Below are positions 1 through 4,559 of a stretch of DNA of 6,294 nt, piece by piece. The notes beneath the pieces were generated by a model that was given only the letters and a program-made list of their open reading frames with translations, was not told where the DNA came from and made no database searches. The translations under genes were made by a program, and so were the position numbers. The stretch is from JALHOM01 sp964444225 (GTDB lineage: Bacteria; Patescibacteriota; Saccharimonadia; Saccharimonadales; 2-12-FULL-41-12), in assembly GCA_964444225.1 (NCBI GenBank), contig CAYUFM010000022.1, forward strand, positions 1 to 6,294. The letters are read 5' to 3'. How positions within the stretch are numbered: position 1 is the stretch's first letter; each line of letters starts with the position of its first letter.

Positions 1-60
1 CTTACTCACAGCTCCGCTGAAACTGGGTTCGCGCAAAAGTGTAAAATTGCACCAAACTAA
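1..60 (+). other. Unassigned left edge; possible 3' end of a CDS
   Basis: Frame 1 is open from the window edge to a TAA at 58-60, giving about 19 codons (ending ...KCKIAPN). The hairpin at 71-92 follows it, as expected after a gene end. Frame 2 is also open, to 111, so the reading frame cannot be settled. An alternative is that 23-41 is a decayed copy of the 3' end of the tRNA-associated repeat described below, because it shares CTGGG, then TCGCG, then AA and GTG in order with 6078-6096. Neither reading is secure without the upstream sequence. Confidence 0.2.
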
Positions 61-70
61 GCACTTTTTT

Positions 71-92
71 ATGAATCAAAAGGTTCATTTTA
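71..92 (+). terminator. Weak terminator-like hairpin
   Basis: ATGAATC and GGTTCAT form a 7-bp stem (one G-U pair) around an AAAA loop, followed by TTTTAT. The stem is A/T-rich. It would end a transcript entering from the left edge. Confidence 0.35.
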
Positions 93-119
93 TACAAGTA
101 CATTATGAGTAAAATTATG

Positions 120-146
120 TGCTAAAATGTACATCAACACTATAAT
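120..146 (+). promoter_or_regulatory. Promoter region of the 74-aa gene (two -10 candidates)
   Basis: Two -10 boxes are visible: an extended one (TG-C-TAAAAT, 120-128) and a consensus TATAAT at 141-146. No good -35 is seen for either. The TATAAT would start the mRNA near 153, giving a leader of about 20 nt that contains the ribosome binding site. An inverted repeat, GTACATT (98-104) and AATGTAC (126-132), overlaps the first -10 and could be an operator. That is inference only. Confidence 0.45.
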
Positions 147-172
147 TAAGTTAATCCAAAAAGAGGTATAGT

Positions 173-397
173 ATGGGTGAAAGAATTGAGTTTGATGGGG
201 TTGGACATATAGATAGTCTTCCAATTTCAGTGCAACGGAGACTAGCTACAGACAACTTGGAGCCATTCAGGAGGGTTGCAAGAACTATTAGAGTCCCGGG
301 GCTTGCACTAGTAGCTCCAATAGAGTCCGCTCCTACTGTCGAGCAATTTCCTTCAGAGGTTCCAGGGCCTGACTTTACTCCGCCAGAAGCAGCTTAA
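173..397 (+). CDS. 74-aa protein of unknown function, Pro/Glu-rich C terminus
   Basis: I do not recognise this protein. The start is supported by a Shine-Dalgarno sequence (GAGG at 163-166) six bases before the ATG, one of only two clear ribosome binding sites in the window. The first 45 residues are mixed and charged, with an arginine-rich stretch (FRRVARTIRVPG, residues 32-43). The last 25 are rich in proline and glutamate and end PPEAA. No signal peptide, membrane segment, cysteine cluster or catalytic motif is visible, so it is probably a small cytoplasmic protein. It stands alone, ends at a strong bidirectional terminator, and converges with the tRNA-Val locus. It is more likely real than spurious because it has an RBS, a promoter and a terminator. 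Confidence 0.7.
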   Translation: MGERIEFDGVGHIDSLPISVQRRLATDNLEPFRRVARTIRVPGLALVAPIESAPTVEQFPSEVPGPDFTPPEAA

Positions 398-413
398 TAG
401 TTTCTCAAAAATT

Positions 414-439
414 AAAAAAGACCAACTTTGGTCTTTTTT
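414..439. terminator. Bidirectional terminator between the 74-aa gene and the broken tRNA-Val
   Basis: AAAAAAGACC and GGTCTTTTTT form a near-perfect stem of up to 12 bp with a very short loop and a T-tract on both strands. It serves the plus-strand gene ending at 397 and the minus-strand broken tRNA-Val copy whose CCA ends at 443. It resembles the terminator of the intact tRNA-Val (585-625) in layout, so it was probably duplicated along with the tRNA. Confidence 0.75.
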
Positions 440-442
440 ATT

Positions 443-566
443 TGGTGGGTGATGAGGGATTCGACTCACATCCTGCGAGCCCGAAACTTCATCTTTGAAA
501 AGCTAGTTTTCAAGAGAAGGTTTCCTTGCAAAATGCTCCCAGCATTTCTCACCCCGACCCGGGTCT
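443..566 (-). pseudogene. Broken duplicate of tRNA-Val carrying the 87-bp repeat
   Basis: On the minus strand the 3' end of tRNA-Val is intact: TCGAATCCC, the acceptor strand ATCACCC and ACCA (443-464), all identical to the complete gene at 623-699. The T stem is interrupted at the start of the T loop. The 87-bp repeat sits there, and on its other side GGGTCGGGG (552-560) matches tRNA-Val positions 44-52. G53 and T54 are missing. Upstream, only CCGAG-like remnants of the anticodon stem remain, and the D arm and 5' acceptor strand are gone. It cannot fold as a tRNA on its own. It lies downstream of the intact gene and its terminator, so it may be transcribed weakly or not at all. Confidence 0.8.
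465..551 (-). repeat. tRNA-associated structured repeat, copy 1 (in tRNA-Val)
   Basis: This 87-bp copy begins TGAGAAATGC at 551 and ends GTGAG at 465, reading the minus strand. It predicts three hairpins. H1 is AAATGCT/AGCATTT with loop GGG. It is followed by TGCAAG. H2 is CTTC-TCT-TGAAAA paired with TTTTCA-AGA-GAAG around CTAGC. H3 is CTC-GC paired with GT-GAG around AGGAT. Compared with the copy at 6011-6097, many stem changes keep pairing. No ORF or known RNA family is recognised. Confidence 0.85.
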
Positions 567-584
567 CGGGCTTGATTCCATGCA

Positions 585-625
585 CCAAACTAAAAACCGA
601 CCAATTAGGTCGGACTTTAGTTTGG
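585..625 (-). terminator. Terminator of tRNA-Val with an extended stem reaching the CCA end
   Basis: On the minus strand CCGACC/GGTCGG (loop TAATT) is followed by TTTTT. Beyond this core, CCAAACTAAA starting at the tRNA's own CCA pairs exactly with TTTAGTTTGG after the T-tract. The whole unit is therefore one long interrupted hairpin that would take up the tRNA 3' end. The same arrangement occurs at tRNA-Phe. Confidence 0.8.
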
Positions 626-699
626 TGGGTGATGAGGGATTCGAACCCCCGACCCCCTCGGTGTAAACGAGGTGCTCTAGCCAACTGAGCTAATCACCC
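623..699 (-). tRNA. tRNA-Val(UAC)
   Basis: A complete 77-nt cloverleaf. The acceptor stem is GGGTGAT/ATCACCC, discriminator A, and CCA is encoded. The D stem is GCTC/GAGC, and the anticodon stem CCTCG/CGAGG has loop TTTACAC, so the anticodon is UAC. The T stem is GGGGG/CCCTC with the standard loop TTCGAAT. This is the functional member of a tandem pair; the broken copy lies just downstream. Confidence 0.97.
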
Positions 700-714
700 A
701 TAAATACTTCAATC

Positions 715-743
715 ATAATACAGAAAAACACCTTAAAAATCAA
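715..743 (-). promoter_or_regulatory. Promoter of tRNA-Val
   Basis: On the minus strand, TTGATT (738-743) and TATTAT (715-720) are separated by 17 bp, ending 15 bases upstream of the mature 5' end. This is the expected layout for a bacterial tRNA promoter. Confidence 0.7.
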
Positions 744-761
744 TTGTTTAAACTGGGTATA

Positions 762-791
762 TTGACAATAGTTAATAATGTATGGTATAAT
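762..791 (+). promoter_or_regulatory. Promoter of the 124-aa cysteine-cluster gene
   Basis: A consensus TTGACA (762-767) and TATAAT (786-791) are 18 bp apart, with an extended -10 (TG-G before TATAAT). Transcription should begin at about 798, only a few bases before the GTG at 801. This excludes the in-frame TTG at 744, which lies upstream of the promoter. Confidence 0.8.
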
Positions 792-800
792 ATAGGCATT

Positions 801-1175
801 GTGGCTAATAATAGATTTGAAAGAGAGCCTGGCAATATACCTCCTGAATCAGTAGAGGCAGACCCATATGATATGCCTATGCATTTTTGTTGGGAGGATG
901 CCTGCGGCCAAGATAAGGTTTATCCATTGTGGTGGGAGGAGATAGAAGGTTCAACGACTTGGCATATCTGTCTTGTGTGTCCAGATTGTGGATCTACCAG
1001 AGAGAATATTTTCACCGATGCGGCAGTTTCTGAATTTGAGGATGAAGTAAGCGATGCGATAGTCGGCATCCTACATTTAGCCGATGAACTTAGGCGAGAA
1101 GCTTTTGAGGACACAGTAGAATTGCTTCTCGAAGCTTTTGAGCGTGACTTGATAGGTCCAGACGATTTTAAATAA
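801..1175 (+). CDS. 124-aa putative zinc-binding protein, near-leaderless GTG start
   Basis: The start is set at GTG 801 because a consensus promoter occupies 762-791 inside the longer open frame that begins at TTG 744. The predicted mRNA starts about three bases before the GTG and no Shine-Dalgarno is present. Counting from V1, cysteines lie at 30, 35, 57, 60 and 63. The C-x2-C-x2-C run followed by G (CLVCPDCG) resembles one half of a zinc ribbon. W44-W45 and W54 lie between the clusters. Residues 76-124 look helical and acidic and end LIGPDDFK. From memory this resembles small uncharacterised actinobacterial proteins with a Cys-rich N half and an acidic helical C half, but I cannot name a family. 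It is probably cytoplasmic. Its role is unknown. Confidence 0.8.
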   Translation: MANNRFEREPGNIPPESVEADPYDMPMHFCWEDACGQDKVYPLWWEEIEGSTTWHICLVCPDCGSTRENIFTDAAVSEFEDEVSDAIVGILHLADELRREAFEDTVELLLEAFERDLIGPDDFK

Positions 1176-1177
1176 TC

Positions 1178-1220
1178 AAAAAACCAGGCGCAATTAACTT
1201 GCGTACACTCAATCGCGCCT
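1178..1220 (-). terminator. Minus-strand terminator, possibly ending a short RNA
   Basis: AGGCGCAATT (1186-1195) pairs with AATCGCGCCT (1211-1220) with one mismatch, and on the minus strand it is followed by TTTTTT (1178-1183). The T-run is only on the minus strand, so it does not serve the 124-aa gene that ends just before it. A TAAAAT box on the minus strand at 1239-1244, without a recognisable -35, would allow a short RNA of roughly 55 nt. Otherwise it is a second stop for read-through from tRNA-Phe. Confidence 0.5.
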
Positions 1221-1263
1221 CCCGGACTCGGCCAAGACATTTTAAGGATAGATATATAGAGGA

Positions 1264-1331
1264 TATAATATTTTGAAAATTCCTAGCGTGTGACTATGTG
1301 GACTCCTAGTTCTGGTCACTGACAAGTCAGT
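1264..1331. other. Structured intergenic stretch, no gene recognised
   Basis: A TATAAT on the plus strand (1264-1269) precedes two potential hairpins. The first is GTGAC/GTCAC (1290-1294 with 1315-1319) enclosing GGACT/AGTTC. The second is ACTGA/TCAGT (1318-1322 with 1327-1331). There is no convincing -35, no start codon in context and no plus-strand T-tract. It could be a small RNA or a decayed element. I cannot choose. Confidence 0.2.
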
Positions 1332-1370
1332 CCAAACAAAAACCCCACATAAAGTGGGGCATTTGTTTGG
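1332..1370 (-). terminator. Terminator of tRNA-Phe with stem extending to the CCA end
   Basis: On the minus strand CCCCAC/GTGGGG with a 5-nt loop is followed by TTTTTGTTT. As at tRNA-Val, an outer stem CCAAACAAA (including the tRNA CCA) pairs perfectly with TTTGTTTGG beyond the T-tract. Confidence 0.85.
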
Positions 1371-1443
1371 TGGCTCCTCCCAGACTTGAACTGGGGACAC
1401 AAGGCTCTTCAGGCCTCTGCTCTACCAACTGAGCTAAAGAGCC
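1368..1443 (-). tRNA. tRNA-Phe(GAA)
   Basis: A complete 76-nt cloverleaf. The acceptor stem is GGCTCTT/AGGAGCC, with A73 and encoded CCA. The D stem is GCTC/GAGC with loop AGTTGGTA. The anticodon stem GAGGC/GCCTT has loop CTGAAGA, so the anticodon is GAA. The T stem CCCAG/CTGGG has loop TTCAAGT. It lies immediately downstream of its broken duplicate, which shares its first 24 bases exactly. Confidence 0.97.
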
Positions 1444-1458
1444 ATTGGTAATCATTAG

Positions 1459-1486
1459 ATTATACTTTATTTTGTGATCCGGTCTA
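1459..1486 (-). promoter_or_regulatory. Promoter of the intact tRNA-Phe
   Basis: On the minus strand TAGACC (1481-1486) and TATAAT (1459-1464) are 16 bp apart, 15 bases before the tRNA. The stretch from the -10 to the tRNA start aligns with the same stretch in front of the broken copy (TAGAAT...ACCAAATGGCTC versus TATAAT...ACCAATGGCTC), so promoter and gene were duplicated together. Confidence 0.65.
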
Positions 1487-1621
1487 GCAGGGGCCGATCT
1501 TCAGGCCTCGTCACCTTTTCGGCGACCCCGCCTCGACTTACTGCTAGGTAACTAGCAATCAGTCTCCGGCCTTGCAAAATGCCACTGGCATTTCTCACTC
1601 TACCAACTGAGCTAAAGAGCC
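1475..1621 (-). pseudogene. Broken duplicate of tRNA-Phe carrying the 88-bp repeat
   Basis: On the minus strand 1598-1621 repeats tRNA-Phe positions 1-24 exactly (GGCTCTT, D stem, AGTTGGTA, GAG). The 88-bp repeat follows in place of C25 and A26. The gene then resumes with GAGGCCTGAAGA (1498-1509), identical to positions 27-38 including the GAA anticodon. Beyond that the sequence degenerates. No recognisable T arm or CCA remains before the promoter of the intact gene. The copy has its own promoter (1638-1666), so it is probably transcribed as an RNA made of a tRNA 5' end plus the repeat. Confidence 0.8.
1510..1597 (-). repeat. tRNA-associated structured repeat, copy 2 (in tRNA-Phe)
   Basis: This 88-bp copy begins TGAGAAATGC at 1597 and ends GTGAC at 1510, reading the minus strand. 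H1 (AAATGCC/GGCATTT, loop AGT) and the following TGCAAG are almost identical to copy 3. H2 is entirely different in sequence but similar in shape: GACT, then TTGCTAG/CTAGCAG around TTAC, then AGTC. H3 is GTC-GCC paired with GGT-GAC around GAAAA. Conservation is thus high in the first 27 bases and in the GGGGTCGC...GGTGAC end, while the central hairpin varies freely. Confidence 0.85.
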
Positions 1622-1637
1622 ATTTGGTTACCAATAA

Positions 1638-1666
1638 ATTCTACTCTACAGAGGTAAAATATTCAA
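1638..1666 (-). promoter_or_regulatory. Promoter upstream of the broken tRNA-Phe copy
   Basis: On the minus strand TTGAAT (1661-1666) and TAGAAT (1638-1643) are exactly 17 bp apart. The desaturase stop codon TGA lies inside the -35 box. No terminator separates the desaturase from this region, so read-through into the tRNA-Phe locus is possible. Confidence 0.6.
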
Positions 1667-2865
1667 GAAGTTACTTTCTTTTTTATTTTTTCTGGAACCC
1701 ATATTTCTTTTTTTGGATTTCCAGATGCAATAACGTTCGCCCTGTGTTCGTCTCTTTTGGCTTTAAATTCCTTTGCTTTTTCTTCAAGTTGTTGGACGTG
1801 AATCATTATTCTCTCTCGCGCCTTTTCTCCTTCCGAATCAAGACCTTCAAGGTTGGTAATATCCATTTTTTCAAGAGAAGGTTTTACAACTTCTTCAAGG
1901 TGTAAAATAGGGTCATAAACACCAGCCATAGCAATTCTGGCAGCCCGCCTCATAAAATTGTCTATTCCAGCTCCCGGCATCTGAAATTCACGTAGCTTTC
2001 TTTCGTATGCACAAATAGCAAGTGATGGATCTATTTTCTGCACTTCCAAGAATAACCCTTCTTTTACAAGATGATGTCTGGCTTCGTCGCCTGAGATTCG
2101 CTTTTGCGTAGCTCTTCCAGTTTGCCGTCCGTAGGCTGCTTTTTCGTCTCGGTCAAGATTTCGCAAAGTTTCTTCGTCTATATCAATTAATTTTGTTCCG
2201 TCTTCAACAAGTTTAACCACACTACTGTCAGTCCCATAACCCTGAGTAAGTAGAATACCTGCATTATTGTGAGTTACTAGTGTGGCTTTCTCTTGATCTT
2301 TCGTGTAGGCTAGAGTTTCTATTGAAGTATTAGGCTGTGGAGTCCGACCTCGAAGAAGTGCATTTCTTCTTATCATTGCGAGTTCTTTGGGGTGAATCAT
2401 TTTATTAACGATGATTATACCTTCTACACCCTTAGAATGTTCGCCTTCTTCAAATGTCCATATTCTCGTCCAAAACCACAGAGGCTCAGAAACACTACCC
2501 AACCTTTTATCAATGACAAGGTGATACTCGGGTAAAAGTTCTTCGGTCACATATCCGACAATAAATACGTCTTTTACTACTTCTGGGAAGGCGTTTTCTG
2601 GAAAGTCGTTCAGAAAATCAGTTCGAAAATTTTCTGCAAGAGACCACGGCGTTACTTCGGCCGCTGTCCACCTTGGCTCATCGCCCATATATGAAGTAAT
2701 TACTGCGTTCAAATCTGAAAATTCAGGGTCTTCTTTAAATCTAGCAGGATTTGTGTGCCTGTTTATTAATCTTGTGGCCGCGTCACCAATTTGTGCAATG
2801 GCGCGTCGATCACGCTCCGGATCAATCGGGGGTAGCTCATGAATAGGCGTTAAAACTTCGGACAT
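1663..2865 (-). CDS. Soluble acyl-ACP desaturase (fatty acid desaturase type 2 family)
   Basis: A 400-aa protein counted from the ATG at 2865. An in-frame TTG at 2874 is a less likely start. All six di-iron ligands of the plant stearoyl-ACP desaturase family are recognisable: E108 or E109 in TEELLPEY, E140-x-x-H143 in WTFEEGEH, E192 in DQEKAT, and E261-x-x-H264 in GDEARH. Flanking residues (WTRIWT, THNNAG, GLDSEGEKA) also match the family from memory. Such enzymes are cytoplasmic, use O2 and reduced ferredoxin, and introduce a double bond into acyl-ACP. Between E192 and E261 there are 69 residues against 33 in the castor enzyme, so an insertion of about 36 residues lies at roughly 203-250. 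The C terminus is basic. It is transcribed divergently from the 174-aa gene. Substrate and position of the double bond are unknown. Confidence 0.9.
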   Translation of the reverse strand: MSEVLTPIHELPPIDPERDRRAIAQIGDAATRLINRHTNPARFKEDPEFSDLNAVITSYMGDEPRWTAAEVTPWSLAENFRTDFLNDFPENAFPEVVKDVFIVGYVTEELLPEYHLVIDKRLGSVSEPLWFWTRIWTFEEGEHSKGVEGIIIVNKMIHPKELAMIRRNALLRGRTPQPNTSIETLAYTKDQEKATLVTHNNAGILLTQGYGTDSSVVKLVEDGTKLIDIDEETLRNLDRDEKAAYGRQTGRATQKRISGDEARHHLVKEGLFLEVQKIDPSLAICAYERKLREFQMPGAGIDNFMRRAARIAMAGVYDPILHLEEVVKPSLEKMDITNLEGLDSEGEKARERIMIHVQQLEEKAKEFKAKRDEHRANVIASGNPKKEIWVPEKIKKKVTS

Positions 2866-2896
2866 AAACTTCAAAACTTTCGGTTAGCTACTTATT

Positions 2897-2925
2897 ATTT
2901 TACACGTATTATGCGTGCAGTACAA
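2897..2925 (-). promoter_or_regulatory. Promoter of the desaturase gene
   Basis: On the minus strand TTGTAC (2920-2925) and TAAAAT (2897-2902) are 17 bp apart, giving a leader of about 25 nt before ATG 2865. Only a weak GAAG precedes the start. The -35 box overlaps the -35 region of the divergent promoter. Confidence 0.6.
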
Positions 2926-2947
2926 AAACATTTAGATGTGGTAGAAT
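2919..2947 (+). promoter_or_regulatory. Promoter of the 174-aa gene, leaderless
   Basis: An extended -10, TG-G-TAGAAT (2939-2947), ends six bases before the ATG at 2954, so transcription should begin at the start codon. The -35 region (AGTACA, 2919-2924) is weak and shares bases with the desaturase -35 on the other strand. The two promoters may therefore compete or be controlled together. Confidence 0.6.
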
Positions 2948-2953
2948 TCTGCC

Positions 2954-3478
2954 ATGAGTGAAAGGGAAATATTAATTTCGCCTAGTCGTTTGAGTCCTCC
3001 AGAAATTTGCGTGACTCAAATGGGATTATTACTACACGAAATTGGCAGGACACCAGAAGATATGGGGGTATTTAAAGTTTATCCTAGCGCATCACAACAG
3101 GACTGGTCTTCTTCTGGTCGTTTAAATATTCCGGCGGGTGAAGTTTTCTTTGACTATCATTTACCAAGAACAGAAAAAATAGACATGGATCGGGCTAATG
3201 AAAGCTACGCGGATATAGCTAAGCAAATGGAGGCTCGCCCCGAAGTTGTGTGTATTTTGGGTGTGACGTATGCAGTAATGGCAAAGTCTGCCGTGCGTAA
3301 TCAAGGGTTTACGGCAGAAGAAATAGAACTAAGTCCGTCTATGATGAATTTAGCAAGAATGTGCTGGCAAGAAATACTACCTGATGTTAATCCTGATAAA
3401 CACTTTAGCAACGCCTACGTAGTTTGGCATGATCGCCAAACTTTCTTAAGGCGATTCCTTATACAAAATGGTCACTAG
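2954..3478 (+). CDS. 174-aa protein of unknown function, leaderless
   Basis: I do not recognise this protein. The ATG lies six bases after an extended -10 box and has no Shine-Dalgarno, so the mRNA is probably leaderless. The sequence looks like a genuine soluble globular protein: mixed charge, a short hydrophobic core segment (VVCILGVTYAVMA, residues 98-110), a Trp/Asp/His-containing C-terminal region (YVVWHDRQTF) and a basic end. There is no signal peptide, and its three cysteines (19, 99, 136) are too scattered for a metal site. It is divergent from the acyl-ACP desaturase with overlapping promoters, which suggests a shared regulatory condition but not a function. Its last 20 bases overlap, on the opposite strand, the end of a 39-codon ORF. 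Confidence 0.8.
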   Translation: MSEREILISPSRLSPPEICVTQMGLLLHEIGRTPEDMGVFKVYPSASQQDWSSSGRLNIPAGEVFFDYHLPRTEKIDMDRANESYADIAKQMEARPEVVCILGVTYAVMAKSAVRNQGFTAEEIELSPSMMNLARMCWQEILPDVNPDKHFSNAYVVWHDRQTFLRRFLIQNGH

Positions 3479-3578
3479 GCTTTATCGTATCGGCAAATGC
3501 CTTAAGCGCGCGTTCGTTAATTGAAACGTGTTTGCTTAGTCTAATGACTTGCTCAACTGAGCTTAAGACTCTGTCCAT
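3459..3578 (-). CDS. 39-aa small protein, leaderless, unknown function
   Basis: On the minus strand an ATG at 3578 opens 39 codons to a TAA at 3459-3461. The protein begins MDRVLSSVEQ and ends KPSDHFV. An extended -10 box, TG-T-TATCAT (3585-3593), lies exactly six bases before the ATG, the same spacing as at the 174-aa and GH25-like genes, so it would be leaderless. The composition is typical of a soluble, helix-forming protein (SVEQVIRLSKHVSINERALKAF is amphipathic in outline, residues 7-28). It overlaps the end of the convergent 174-aa gene by 20 bp and fills an otherwise empty gap. There is no Shine-Dalgarno and I do not recognise a family. It could be a short real protein or the remnant of a longer one; codons after the stop remain open for 17 more residues. 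Confidence 0.5.
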   Translation of the reverse strand: MDRVLSSVEQVIRLSKHVSINERALKAFADTIKPSDHFV

Positions 3579-3584
3579 TTCTTA

Positions 3585-3593
3585 ATGATAACA
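3585..3593 (-). promoter_or_regulatory. Extended -10 of the 39-aa ORF
   Basis: TG-T-TATCAT on the minus strand, then TAAGAA, then ATG. No -35 is recognisable, as expected for an extended -10 promoter. It is divergent from the promoter at 3615-3623. Confidence 0.45.
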
Positions 3594-3614
3594 AAAAACC
3601 CCAATGTAGCGATC

Positions 3615-3623
3615 TGTTACAAT
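3615..3623 (+). promoter_or_regulatory. Extended -10 of the GH25-like gene, leaderless
   Basis: TG-T-TACAAT ends six bases before the ATG at 3630. It lies inside the longer open frame that starts at 3585, which rules out that upstream start. No -35 is seen. Confidence 0.6.
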
Positions 3624-3629
3624 AAAGAC

Positions 3630-4466
3630 ATGAAAAGACTTATGTTAGCTGTTCTTATGTGCGTGTTGAGTTTTGGTGTTGTTGGCGGGCAAGTTCTGGC
3701 GGCGCCCAGAACAGTAGCCAAAGATCCGATTGGTTATGATATTTCATGGCCACAGTGTGGTAAAAGACTGCCGACCAACCAAGCTTTTGGTATTGTTGGC
3801 GTCAATGGTGGCCTTGCAAATAACACTAACCCTTGTCTGTCAACTCAACTAACTTGGGCAAATCGTTCGATCGGCGGTGCAAATCAACCCCTTATACAAC
3901 TGTATGTTAATACTGCTAATCCCGGTGGTTTAGGCACAGCTTCTTGGCCGGTCAATAATATTGATCCCGCAGGCAACATGTCGCCAAACCCATTCGCTCA
4001 GTGTGATAATTCCGATTCACTAGCTTGTGCATGGCAGTATGGCTGGAATCGCGCAGTAGAGGATAATTTGCAGCGATTTGTACCGAGTGCGACAACTGCG
4101 GGTGTTAACACCAGCGCTAGCGCCTACACTTGGTGGCTTGATGTCGAGACAGAAAACACCTGGAAGTCGGGTTCGGCGTTTGCCATGCAAAGCAATGTTG
4201 CTGTGCTTGAGGGAATGACTGCTTATTTTAAACAGTTGGGTGCCAAAGTTGGCTTATATTCTACGGGCCTACAGTGGAGCCAAATAGTTGGTTCGGCGGT
4301 ATCTGGAACTAGTAATCTAAATGGTCTACCCAACTGGCGACCGAGTGGCGCCAGTCTCAACAACGCCAAAGCAAACTGCAGTGTAGAGCCACTGACAGCT
4401 GGTGGGATTATTTCGCTTACGCAATTCGTTATAAAAGGCCTCGACAACAACTACTCTTGTATTTAA
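3630..4466 (+). CDS. Secreted GH25/DUF1906-like TIM-barrel protein
   Basis: A 278-aa protein from ATG 3630, chosen because an extended -10 lies just upstream and because this start gives a classic signal peptide: MKRL, a hydrophobic core to about residue 23, and VLA-AP cleavage near 24-25. The mature protein opens with GYDISWPQC (35-43), as in glycoside-hydrolase-25-like domains of Actinobacteria and Saccharibacteria. It carries WWLDVETENTW (168-178), whose D171-x-E173 matches the DxE active-site position of GH25 muramidases, and GLYSTGLQW (208-216). D37 could be the further catalytic acid. Six cysteines (43, 69, 125, 133, 250, 277) suggest three disulfides outside the cell. The likely role is cutting or binding peptidoglycan glycan strands, its own or a host's. 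Activity is not shown by sequence alone. The next gene also encodes an exported protein but has its own promoter. Confidence 0.8.
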   Translation: MKRLMLAVLMCVLSFGVVGGQVLAAPRTVAKDPIGYDISWPQCGKRLPTNQAFGIVGVNGGLANNTNPCLSTQLTWANRSIGGANQPLIQLYVNTANPGGLGTASWPVNNIDPAGNMSPNPFAQCDNSDSLACAWQYGWNRAVEDNLQRFVPSATTAGVNTSASAYTWWLDVETENTWKSGSAFAMQSNVAVLEGMTAYFKQLGAKVGLYSTGLQWSQIVGSAVSGTSNLNGLPNWRPSGASLNNAKANCSVEPLTAGGIISLTQFVIKGLDNNYSCI

Positions 4467-4476
4467 TTGTGTATAT

Positions 4477-4505
4477 TGGTTTCGATTTATAAAACCATTC
4501 TTTTG
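4477..4505 (+). terminator. Weak terminator after the GH25-like gene
   Basis: TGGTTT (4477-4482) pairs with AAACCA (4492-4497) around a 9-nt loop, followed by TTCTTTTG. The stem is short and A/T-rich. It separates two genes that each have a promoter. Confidence 0.45.
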
Positions 4506-4559
4506 TGCTAATAACATCATCATAAAATGTGCAAGAGGGTATTTTTATTAATTCGCTAA

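Noticed and set aside
127..171. 14-codon leader peptide before the 74-aa gene
   Set aside because: The ATG has no RBS, overlaps a -10 candidate and would be outside the mRNA if the TATAAT at 141-146 is used.
48..593. Exact 13-base repeat TGCACCAAACTAA at 48-60 and 581-593
   Set aside because: One such 13-mer pair is expected by chance at about this rate in 6 kb, and no wider homology surrounds it.
428..688. ORFs on both strands across the tRNA-Val pair (86 aa plus, 72 aa minus)
   Set aside because: They read through an intact tRNA, its terminator and the structured repeat. Motifs such as SNPRPPRC are the usual false translation of tRNA T arms.
920..1240. 106-aa minus-strand ORF
   Set aside because: It is a shadow of the 124-aa gene, which has a consensus promoter and a cysteine cluster. 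The Ser-rich composition is an artefact of the frame.
1579..1905. 108-aa plus-strand ORF rich in Phe
   Set aside because: It is antisense to the A-rich, Lys-rich end of the desaturase and to the broken tRNA-Phe. It has no RBS and a skewed composition.
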